This document shows positions 33,590-40,838 of a stretch of 64,000 nt of DNA, piece by piece. Location: contig CAWIMW010000006.1 in NCBI GenBank assembly GCA_963837365.1, positions 1 through 64,000 on the forward strand, written 5' to 3'. Made by a program: the position numbers and the translations under genes. The stretch comes from CAWBXL01 sp963837365 (GTDB taxonomy: Bacteria; Acidobacteriota; Terriglobia; Terriglobales; Acidobacteriaceae). Numbering within the stretch: position 1 is the first letter of the stretch; each line of letters begins with the position of its first letter. Under the pieces are notes generated by a model. That model saw nothing but the letters and a program-made list of their open reading frames with translations, was not told the DNA's origin and ran no database searches.

Positions 33590-34591
33590 TTACTTCTGCT
33601 CCGGAAACGGCATCAGCAAGTGGGTTTTCTCGCCGAGTACGGTTTGCGGTACGTTGCCGTTCCACCGGTCAACCATGGCCCGCTGGTTCTCGAGCCGTTT
33701 CCACTCCAGCAACTGTGGAGTGATGGACGTCTGGCGCAGCCGGTTCGCTTCCGCTTCGCCACGCGCACGCTCGATCAAGCTGGTTGCCTCACCTTGCGCG
33801 CGAGCGATCTGGCTTTTAGCCTCGCCTTCGGCTTCAGCCACCGATTTCGCCATCTCCGCCTGCGTGACCGCCAACTGATTACGGGCGCGCTCGGCTTCGG
33901 TGATGGCCTGGGTTTTCTGCGTGATCGCCTGTTCGATCGCCGCGGTAAACCGGGGCTTGCCGATGAAGCCGAACTGCTGGATCTCCACGCCTACCGGGGC
34001 CAGCTGCGCCTGCATGAGGGCGCGCGACTCGCGCAGGAACTGCGCCTTGTTCTCGCCGTAGATGTCTTCCAGCTTGTAGGTGGAAGCCACCTCGTTCAGC
34101 GAGTTGCGCACGATGTCCTTCAGGATGCCGTGCGTGAAGCGGCGCAGGTCGTCGGTGCGATACTTCACGTAAAACTCCGGCACCTTGGCCGCATCAATCG
34201 CGTAGGACAGCGAGACATCCACCCGGACCTCCTGGCCTTCCTTGCTGTTGAACACCAGCTCTTCATTCAGCGGGCTGCCTTCGTTCAAGTCGGCCGTCCA
34301 CTTCACCGTCTGCACGAAAGTCGGAAACGCGATGACTTCCGTCTTTAGCGGCGAATAGAACACCCAACCGGTGCGGACAGGAATGTCCTGCGCGCCCCGC
34401 TGGCTGCCGGCAAGATTGACTTCCACGCCGACATAGCCTGCGCCAATGCGGGTCATACGGAACACGCTCAGCACCAGCATGATCGCGACGAACAATGCTC
34501 CGCCGAACAACAAGACCCGAAGCAACATCCGGCCACCGCCGAATGCCTCTCCATTGCGAATATCACGATTATTGAAAATCGTAGTGGTCAT
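33590..34591 (-). CDS. SPFH/prohibitin-family membrane protein
   Basis: About 333 residues from ATG 34591 (MTTTIFNNRDIRNGEA; GAGGAG upstream). One N-terminal helix (LLRVLLFGGALFVAIMLVLSVF), then the SPFH domain (GAGYVGVEVNLAGSQRGAQDIPVRTGWVFYSPL) and a long Ala/Glu-rich coiled coil (AITEAERARNQLAVTQAEMAKSVAEAEGEA region). Scaffold of membrane microdomains, often next to proteases; none here. The normal order and length indicate an intact gene. Confidence 0.9.
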   Translation of the reverse strand: MTTTIFNNRDIRNGEAFGGGRMLLRVLLFGGALFVAIMLVLSVFRMTRIGAGYVGVEVNLAGSQRGAQDIPVRTGWVFYSPLKTEVIAFPTFVQTVKWTADLNEGSPLNEELVFNSKEGQEVRVDVSLSYAIDAAKVPEFYVKYRTDDLRRFTHGILKDIVRNSLNEVASTYKLEDIYGENKAQFLRESRALMQAQLAPVGVEIQQFGFIGKPRFTAAIEQAITQKTQAITEAERARNQLAVTQAEMAKSVAEAEGEAKSQIARAQGEATSLIERARGEAEANRLRQTSITPQLLEWKRLENQRAMVDRWNGNVPQTVLGEKTHLLMPFPEQK

Positions 34592-34621
34592 ACACTCCTC
34601 CTTGCGCGCGAGTAACCCCAT

Positions 34622-34805
34622 CCGCGCTGTTCTATGCCGGTGTGCGCTGTGATCGCTTCCGGATTGCCGGGGTTGGTGTCTCCGCGTTCTCCGCGGTATT
34701 TCTCAGCGAACTCCGCGATTTAAGATTTTGCTGTTAGGACCTCAAATCTCAAAACGCGGAGGACGCCGAGACATGCCGCAGAGAGCGCGGAGCACAAACG
34801 TGCAC
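34622..34805. repeat. Intergenic repeat-rich stretch
   Basis: CTCCGCGTTCTCCGCGG near 34680-34696 and AACGCGGAGGACGCCGAGA near 34754-34772 are mirror-like, with AGAGCGCGGAG after. Same short-word family as 29776-29830. No gene. Confidence 0.5.
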
Positions 34806-35015
34806 TCAGTTGCGGCCGGCGCGTCTGAGCCGCTGTGGCCGCCAGATGGCTGCGATGAGGGAAGGAACCAAGACCAGCAGCGCCAGGGCGCTCGTCAGGC
34901 CGCTCCAGAACCACGTGTCGCTGGGCAGGTTCATCCAGCCGAGGAAGCGGCTGAACGCGGCAAGCGCCAGCAGCAAAACCAGCACTGTCAGCGCCAGCTT
35001 TAATCTGCTTATCAT
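34806..35015 (-). CDS. Small two-helix membrane protein
   Basis: 69 residues with AGAGG ahead of the ATG. Two hydrophobic helices (LKLALTVLVLLLALAAFSRFLG and ALALLVLVPSLIAAIW) are joined by a short NLPSDTWFWSG loop; the tail is basic. Function unknown. Confidence 0.7.
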   Translation of the reverse strand: MISRLKLALTVLVLLLALAAFSRFLGWMNLPSDTWFWSGLTSALALLVLVPSLIAAIWRPQRLRRAGRN

Positions 35016-35095
35016 TTGCCTGCCTCTTTCTAATTACAGAATTACAGATGACGGAGTGCACGGAAGGGAGCGAGAAAATCGGAAGTGGCGTGGAA

Positions 35096-35704
35096 TCAAT
35101 GATCAGCAACCGACGAAAGCGTGCTCTTCTCAAAGAAATCCGGAATGACGAACATTCCCAGCAGATAGCCGACCTGCCAGTAGTAGGGCCAATAATTCGT
35201 CATTGATTCCCGGAAGTCATGAGGAAAAAGTGCGGCGCTAAACGCAATCAAATAAAAAAGTCCGGGCGCCAGGACGCTGGCGGCCAACACTTGTATCCAC
35301 GAGCAATTCAGCAGCAGCCGTTGTGACAATGCAAGTAAGATCGCTCCGGTTATGACAATGGCCAACATACCGAAAGAGTCGGGAACAAAGTGATCCGACC
35401 AATAAGCTGCACGCGCGGATAATACGGACGCCAGCAAGAACAGCAGGCTACGCCAATGGAAGAATTGACGGCGAAATCCCCAATGCCAGACCAGCACCAC
35501 CAGACCAAAACAAACACCAAGCCGGGACATCATGCCAAAGCTGAAATCGGATAACACGCTGGGCAGGAATTTGAAATGCAAATCCAGGCGCATCAGAGGA
35601 ATGCTTAACAGCATCGCGGCCAGCCTTGCGATCAGCAACTGGTCTGTCCTTGAGGGATTCAAGTCCGCTTCCTCCGGCGGAGCATTATATGGCGCGCCCA
35701 CCAT
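35096..35704 (-). CDS. Multi-pass membrane protein of unknown function
   Basis: 202 residues with five or six predicted helices (for example GVCFGLVVLVWHW, SLLFLLASVLSARA, MLAIVITGAILLALSQRLLL, SVLAPGLFYLIAFSAALF). Loop between helices 5 and 6 is aromatic (MTNYWPYYWQVGYLLG). No motif of a known transporter. It is divergent from the VKOR gene with about 55 bases between. Confidence 0.7.
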   Translation of the reverse strand: MVGAPYNAPPEEADLNPSRTDQLLIARLAAMLLSIPLMRLDLHFKFLPSVLSDFSFGMMSRLGVCFGLVVLVWHWGFRRQFFHWRSLLFLLASVLSARAAYWSDHFVPDSFGMLAIVITGAILLALSQRLLLNCSWIQVLAASVLAPGLFYLIAFSAALFPHDFRESMTNYWPYYWQVGYLLGMFVIPDFFEKSTLSSVADH

Positions 35705-35759
35705 TCAGCGGAAAAGATTTATATTCTAGATTGCTGAAAAGCCTCGGCCAGGAGTTCGC

Positions 35760-36173
35760 ATGAAGTATGTACTAATGCTGTTGGCGATCGTTGGAATCGT
35801 AGTTTCATCGCTTGCCCTGCGTGAGCACTACCGCAGCGGCGAGTCACCATGCAGCATCAACGAAAAATGGGACTGCGGCACGGTGAATAAGAGTCCGTTT
35901 GCCATGGTTTGGGGAGTTCCGGTCGCAGCTCTGGGAATCGCAGGTTACCTGGTGTTGGCTGCTCTGGCCTTGAAAGGGGCGTATGCACGCCTGCTGGATT
36001 TCACCCTGGCTGCTTTAGGGTTTTCCCTCTATCTCGCCCACATAGAAAAGGAAGTCTTGGGGGTGTGGTGCATCTATTGTGTGATTTCGCTGGGGATTAT
36101 CGCGTTGATGAGTTTGCTTACAGTGGGAATGGTTGTTGGGCGGTGGATGCGCGGGCCAAGGGCTGCGTATTAG
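35760..36173 (+). CDS. Vitamin K epoxide reductase (VKOR) family protein
   Basis: 137 residues, four helices. Loop cysteines Cys31 and Cys39 (PCSINEKWDCG) and the active-site pair Cys104-X2-Cys107 (WCIYC) are present. VKOR homologues reoxidise a thioredoxin-like partner such as DsbA using quinone, making disulfides in exported proteins. Here no thioredoxin domain is fused. Full length for the stand-alone type. It fits the many exported enzymes in the window. Confidence 0.9.
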   Translation: MKYVLMLLAIVGIVVSSLALREHYRSGESPCSINEKWDCGTVNKSPFAMVWGVPVAALGIAGYLVLAALALKGAYARLLDFTLAALGFSLYLAHIEKEVLGVWCIYCVISLGIIALMSLLTVGMVVGRWMRGPRAAY

Positions 36174-36184
36174 CAAAATAGCAT

Positions 36185-36285
36185 TGTCATTTCGGAGTGC
36201 GGGTCTATCGCGCAAGGAATCTGCTTTCCCGCTTCCTAGGAAAGCCGGCCCTCCTCGCCGCTATCCTTCTTGTCGGAATGGCAAA
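36185..36285. repeat. Dispersed repeat with GTCGGAATGGCA end
   Basis: TTGTCATTTCGGA at about 36184-36196 and TGTCGGAATGGCAAA at about 36273-36287 face each other around GCAAGGAATCTGC. It lies between VKOR and cmk. Third member of the 22391 family. Confidence 0.55.
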
Positions 36286-36329
36286 TTCAAGTTGGTTGTG
36301 TTCTCCCATGTACAATCTTCCTTTCCAGG

Positions 36330-37010
36330 ATGACCGAACCACCACAGCGCAAGCTCATCATTGCCATTGACGGCCCAGCCGGAGCCGGAAAGAGCACCAT
36401 CGCTTCCCGTCTCGCCCGCAAACTTGGATACGTGAACCTGGAAAGTGGCGCGATGTATCGCGCACTGGCGCTCAAGGCCATCGAACACGACATTTCTTTT
36501 GATGACGAACCTGTATTGGAGCAGTTGGCCCTTCGCTCGCACATCGAGCTCGAGCCTACCCTCGGCGGGAACCGCGTTCTGCTCGATGGGAAGGACGTCA
36601 GCCAGCGTATTCGTGATGCGGATGTTACCCAGGGGGCGTCGCGGGTTTCAGTCCATCCGAAAGTACGCAAATGGATGGTGGAGCATCAGCGTGCTATGGG
36701 CGCTGGGGGAGGCATTGTTATGGAGGGACGCGACATCGGCACCAAGGTTTTTCCCGAAGCCGAGGTCAAGATATTTCTGGATGCTGATCCGGTCGTTCGC
36801 GAACAGCGGCGGCTGGAGCAACTCCGCGCCAAAGGGATCAGTGCTGATTCCTCTGCCGCAGACGTGCGTGAGCGCGACCGGCGGGACCGCACAAGAGCCA
36901 CGTCCCCGTTGGTAGCTGCGGCAGATGCGGTTGTTCTCGACTCGACCAGCTTGTCGGAGGACCAAGTCCTCCAACGAATCGAGGACTTGGTCCAAGCTAA
37001 ACTCGCCTGA
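36330..37010 (+). CDS. cmk: Cytidylate kinase
   Basis: 226 residues from ATG 36330 (MTEPPQRKLIIAIDG); the longer frame from 36270 runs into a repeat. P-loop GPAGAGKST at residues 15-23, then LGYVNLESGAMYRALA, VEGRDIGTKVFPEAEVKIFLDADP in form MEGRDIGT, and RDRRDRTRATSPL. Phosphorylates CMP/dCMP. Complete; normal length. Confidence 0.96.
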   Translation: MTEPPQRKLIIAIDGPAGAGKSTIASRLARKLGYVNLESGAMYRALALKAIEHDISFDDEPVLEQLALRSHIELEPTLGGNRVLLDGKDVSQRIRDADVTQGASRVSVHPKVRKWMVEHQRAMGAGGGIVMEGRDIGTKVFPEAEVKIFLDADPVVREQRRLEQLRAKGISADSSAADVRERDRRDRTRATSPLVAAADAVVLDSTSLSEDQVLQRIEDLVQAKLA

Positions 37011-37020
37011 TTCTCTGCTC

Positions 37021-37791
37021 TTACGAAAGCAAAGCCAGCGATGAAACCAGTAGGGTGAAGAACGCCCACCATCCGAAGACAATTGCGTAGGCGGTACCAC
37101 GCTTCACTTTACTGATGCAACTAAAACCAATCGCGGTAAGAACCAGGGTCCAGATCATGAAAACATCGAGCTGGGACCCCAGACTGTAAAGAAACCGCGA
37201 GTCCGCTGGATTCAGGTAGTACCCCAAATTGCTACCCAATGGATTCTGCATGGTGAACGAATCGGGGCTAGCCCCCGCCAGCAGAGAAAGGATGGCCAGC
37301 AAAGCTCGCAACACTCCCGGCAGGCCGGCATATATCAAAACGGCGAAGACTGCTCCGAAGGACACCTGCACTCCGGCGGCCATTTTGAGTGTGGCAAAAA
37401 AGATCGCGCCCAGAATTAACATGATCAGGAGTTGAATCGCGGGAAACCCGTAGCCGAATACAGCCGTAAACTTCCCCGCCACTTCCATGGCATGTGCGCG
37501 GTCGGCGGCAGGCATGGCTTCGATTCGCGCCTGCTGCCGGGGCTGGGCCTGCATCTGATTTTCGGCGATTTTTTCAAAACCTACCTTTTGTCCCGAGGTG
37601 TAAACAAAAGCCGCGGAAACGATCACCATAAGCAGGAATGGCGCCCACCAGGCAGCGCTACGGCGCAAATCGGTAAACGTTTTGCTCGGCGCGATGAACG
37701 TGTTCACAATGCGCGCACCCTGGGAAAGCGGCGCGGGCTGTTGAACTGCGGAAAGCTCAGGTTGACTAGGCGGTAGCGGCGCAGTAGCCAT
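37021..37791 (-). CDS. YIP1-family membrane protein
   Basis: The start at ATG 37791 follows TTGGAGG. 256 residues: a cytoplasmic Pro-rich head (PLPPSQPELSAVQQ), ARIVNTFIAPSKTFTDLRRSAAWWAPFLLM, which is the family start, and five helices including LLIMLILGAIFFATLKMAAG and IYAGLPGVLRALLAILSLL. Function unknown. Convergent with cmk, 10 bases apart. Confidence 0.85.
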   Translation of the reverse strand: MATAPLPPSQPELSAVQQPAPLSQGARIVNTFIAPSKTFTDLRRSAAWWAPFLLMVIVSAAFVYTSGQKVGFEKIAENQMQAQPRQQARIEAMPAADRAHAMEVAGKFTAVFGYGFPAIQLLIMLILGAIFFATLKMAAGVQVSFGAVFAVLIYAGLPGVLRALLAILSLLAGASPDSFTMQNPLGSNLGYYLNPADSRFLYSLGSQLDVFMIWTLVLTAIGFSCISKVKRGTAYAIVFGWWAFFTLLVSSLALLS

Positions 37792-37867
37792 GAAAACCTC
37801 CAAGGGCGGAGATTGTAGCCTCTTCGGGAGCGCACAACAAGTGGGCTACGTCTTTCGTGGGGCAGGA

Positions 37868-38659
37868 TTACGCGCGCATTTCCGGAGTGGCTTCCAGCAG
37901 GCTGCGGGTATAGGCATGGCCCGGTTGCGTTGTGATTTGTTCGGTCGCCCCGATCTCCACGATTTTTCCGCGATACATGACCGCGACGCGGGTCGCGAGA
38001 TAGCGCACCACCGGCATGGAATGAGAGATAAATAGATAAGTCAACCCAAATTCCCTCTGCAATTGTGCCAGCAGATTTACAATTTGCGCCCCGACGCTGA
38101 CATCAAGAGCGGACACCGGCTCATCGGCCACAATGAACTTCGGCTTTAGGGCTAAAGCCCGTGCGATTCCGATGCGCTGCCGCTGCCCGCCGCTGAATTC
38201 GTGGGGATAACGCTGCAACACAGACTCGTCCAGTCCAACCGCGCGCAGCAGTTCGCCAACCCGCTGACGCCGGATAACTTTGCTCAGTTTTTCATGGATA
38301 ATTAGCGGCTCCGCAATCACATATTCGACTCGCATGCGGGGATCAAGCGAGCCGAACGGGTCCTGAAAAATAATCTGCATGTCGCGGCGAAGTTGCCGCA
38401 TATCACTGCGAGAGGCAGCCAGCAGGTCGCGTCCGTTTAATTTGATACTGCCGGAACTCGGTTCGATGAGTCGGAGTACAAGCCGTCCCAGTGTGCTTTT
38501 TCCGGACCCGGATTCTCCCACCAGACCGAGGGTTTCGCCGTCCTCAATATCGAACGACACATCATCCACGGCGCGGACTTCGCCCTTGCTCCCGCCACCG
38601 AAAACAGATTCGCCCAGCGGAAAGACTTTGGTCAGGTTACGGATTTCGAGCAATGGCAC
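37868..38659 (-). CDS. Oligopeptide/dipeptide ABC transporter ATPase, OppF/DppF type
   Basis: 263 residues starting at GTG. Walker A GESGSGKST (about residue 50), Q-loop in IIFQDPFGSLDPRM, signature FSGGQRQRIGIARAL, Walker B KFIVADEP, H-loop SHSM. VKAVDDVSF in form VRAVDDVSFDIEDG and the absent C-terminal Cys cluster mark it as OppF-like. Pairs normally with OppD and two permeases; only an OppD-type ATPase occurs in the window, 24 kb away on the other strand. The gene appears intact. Confidence 0.9.
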   Translation of the reverse strand: MPLLEIRNLTKVFPLGESVFGGGSKGEVRAVDDVSFDIEDGETLGLVGESGSGKSTLGRLVLRLIEPSSGSIKLNGRDLLAASRSDMRQLRRDMQIIFQDPFGSLDPRMRVEYVIAEPLIIHEKLSKVIRRQRVGELLRAVGLDESVLQRYPHEFSGGQRQRIGIARALALKPKFIVADEPVSALDVSVGAQIVNLLAQLQREFGLTYLFISHSMPVVRYLATRVAVMYRGKIVEIGATEQITTQPGHAYTRSLLEATPEMRA

Positions 38660-38689
38660 AGAGCCGATGTTAGCAGGTGTGGAAACCGG

Positions 38690-39532
38690 CTAGGTTGCGA
38701 TCAACGGCACCGCTGCCAACGCAGCAACTATCCCCGCAACTTTCCAGGGGGTGAATCGTTCTTTGAGAACGATGCGGGCCAGCAAAACCGTAATGACGGG
38801 ATAAAGAGAGGTAAGCACGACCGCGGCATCCATGCGTCCGGTCTGCACCGCCCGAAAGAAGAAAACACTCCCGCTGACATCAATCAGGCCAGCGAGCGCT
38901 CCCCAGCGCAGGCTGGAGGTTTGCCGGGGCTGAAAACTTCGTGTGGCCAAGGTCCAGCAGGCCGTGCAAACAAAAGCCGCAAAGCGCGAGGCGCCGGCCA
39001 GCCATAAAGCGGATCCGGTTCCCGCCTGGCGCGCACAGATATAAAAACCAGCAAAACCCACGCCGGCAATGACCGCCAGCCCGATCCCCTGAGGCCTTCC
39101 GGCTTGATCCGAACGAGAGATGAGCCAAATTCCAAACGCGGCAAGAATAAATCCGGCAAGCTGCAAGGGGTGAGGCAAGCCTTGAATCAACATCCCATAC
39201 AAAGCCGGAATGGCAGCCGCCAGGATGGCCGATATGGGCGCGGTCAGTCCCATGTTCCCCACAGAGAGCGCACGGTAGAAGACTGCCAGTGCGCTGCCTC
39301 CCATTGCGCCGCCTGCCAAAGCCCAGGCGAGGTTATGGATCCCGGGGACCTGGGCTCCAGAGAGCACCGCAACGCTGCTGATCGCCAACAACCCGCAGCC
39401 GTTGGTAATTGCGGTTACCAATACTGCTTTGGCATTCCTGGATGCATATCCCCCCAGGAAGTCGCTGCTACCCCAGCAGAGCACGGCCGCCAGGCTAAAT
39501 CCGGCGGGAACTGCTTGCGTGGGGAGAGACAT
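38690..39532 (-). CDS. EamA/DMT-family transporter
   Basis: About 280 residues from MSLPTQAVPAGFSLAAVL (39532), ten helices in two EamA repeats. Typical: CWGSSDFLGGYASRNAKA, GLTAPISAILAAAIPALYGMLIQG, and in repeat two AVQTGRMDAAVVLTSLYPVITVLLARIVLKERFT. Probably an exporter of a metabolite. Upstream of the OppF gene on the same strand with 31 bases between, so may share a transcript. Confidence 0.9.
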   Translation of the reverse strand: MSLPTQAVPAGFSLAAVLCWGSSDFLGGYASRNAKAVLVTAITNGCGLLAISSVAVLSGAQVPGIHNLAWALAGGAMGGSALAVFYRALSVGNMGLTAPISAILAAAIPALYGMLIQGLPHPLQLAGFILAAFGIWLISRSDQAGRPQGIGLAVIAGVGFAGFYICARQAGTGSALWLAGASRFAAFVCTACWTLATRSFQPRQTSSLRWGALAGLIDVSGSVFFFRAVQTGRMDAAVVLTSLYPVITVLLARIVLKERFTPWKVAGIVAALAAVPLIAT

Positions 39533-39714
39533 GAAGTCGAGGGTAGCATGGGAAGACCGTGGCAATCTCTGGCCCAGCTCTTCAGCTTGTTGGATAGTTA
39601 GAATACAATCGTTCCGATACGTTCGATCTCAGGCAACAAATTTAAGGGCCCCGGTTGTCTAATCTTCATGAATCGTTGATCTGCTCTTAAGTGCCGTCGT
39701 CATGCTCTTAGCGT

Positions 39715-40629
39715 CTCGCCGCAGCCGTGCCTGAAGTCGTTGGGATCGTGCGCGGGCGTGACTTTCACTGCGCCGGTGCCGAACTCCGGTTGAGCGAGTT
39801 CGTCGGTGATGACGGGAATTTCACGCTCCATCAGCGGCAGTAGACCTTACTTGCCGTGCAGATGAAAGTAGCGCCCGTCTTTTGCGTTCACCGCGACTGC
39901 CGTATCGCCAAGCATCGTCTCCGGCCGCGTGGTGGCCACGGTGATGAACTCCGGTTTATCGGAGGATGACCCGATCACGGGATAGCGAATCTCCCACAGC
40001 TTGCCGGCGACATCTTCGTGTTTGACTTCGAGATCGGAGATCGCCGTCTCGCAGCGCGGGCACCAGTTGACGATGTACTTCCCGCGATAGATCAGTCCTT
40101 CTTCATACAGGCGGACAAACACTTCGCGCACCGCGCACGACAGGTTTTCGTCCATGGTGAAGTATTCGCGGTCCCAGTCCACTGACGCGCCCAGGCGCTT
40201 CATCTGGTCGGAGATATTTCCGCCGTACTGTTTCTTCCACTCCCAGACGCGCTCAATAAATTTCTCGCGCCCATGTCGCGGCGCTTCTTGCCTTCGCTGG
40301 CCAGTTGCCGCTCGACCATCAACTGCGTAGCGATGCCGGCATGGTCGGTGCCCGGAAGCCATAGCGTCAAAAATCCGCGCATGCGATGCCATCGCACGAT
40401 GATGTCCATCTGCGTCTGCTCGAACATGTGTCCCATGTGCAGGTTGCCGGTAACGTTCGGCGGGGGGAGCAGCAGGGTGAACACAGGCTGTGTGGCGCGG
40501 ACACTCTTGTCCGCGCCCCCGGCATTAGCCGGAGGGGTGGTAACGGAGAATAGCTTCTCCTTAATCCAGTATTCGGCCCAGCGCGGTTCGATGGCGCCAG
40601 GGTTAGGCTTTGGGCAGGTCGTGGGACAT
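39715..40629 (-). pseudogene. valS: 5' fragment of a second valS, inactive
   Basis: Covers valS codons 1 to about 301, minus strand, from ATG 40629 to a breakpoint near 39715. LPPPNVTGNLHMGHMFEQTQMD, WVEWKKQYGG-type and CETAISDLEVKHEDV stretches are almost identical to the intact gene at 51327. Lesions: TAA soon after the start (KA-stop), a frame loss near 40272, and TAA after HLHGK at about 39849. About 30 bases upstream of the ATG (AGCTAAAAGC words) are also shared. It contains a palindromic element at the same site as valS but with different sequence. Confidence 0.93.
40494..40532. repeat. Palindromic element in the valS fragment
   Basis: GGCGCGGAC-ACTCTT-GTCCGCGCC (40494-40517), a perfect 9-bp stem, followed by CCGGC-ATTA-GCCGG (40519-40532). 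It corresponds to 51425-51462 in intact valS. Confidence 0.75.
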
Positions 40630-40838
40630 GGTGTAAAGCGTTTAGCTCTTAGCTTTTAGCCGCCAACTCCATCTTTACACAAGTCCACCGTCTCCGCCTG
40701 AAGCTTGCCGCAGATTGTCAGGCTAGTGCGCCAGGAGCTGATGGCTAAAGGCTATCGTTACGATGGTACAGGTGTAGGGGAAATGGGGTCAAACAAATGC
40801 CAGTCATATCTCCGGCTTGGCCTCCGTGCCTTCTTGCT
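40630..40838. other. Intergenic region without a gene
   Basis: Starts with the TTTAGCTCTTAGCTTTTAGC word repeat shared with the valS leader. The remainder, up to the stop of the Ig-repeat lipoprotein gene, shows no gene or tRNA. Confidence 0.5.

Noticed and set aside
38136..38160. GGCTTTAG-GG-CTAAAGCC palindrome inside the OppF gene
   Set aside because: Encodes the conserved ALALKPKF stretch before Walker B, so it is most likely chance rather than an inserted element.
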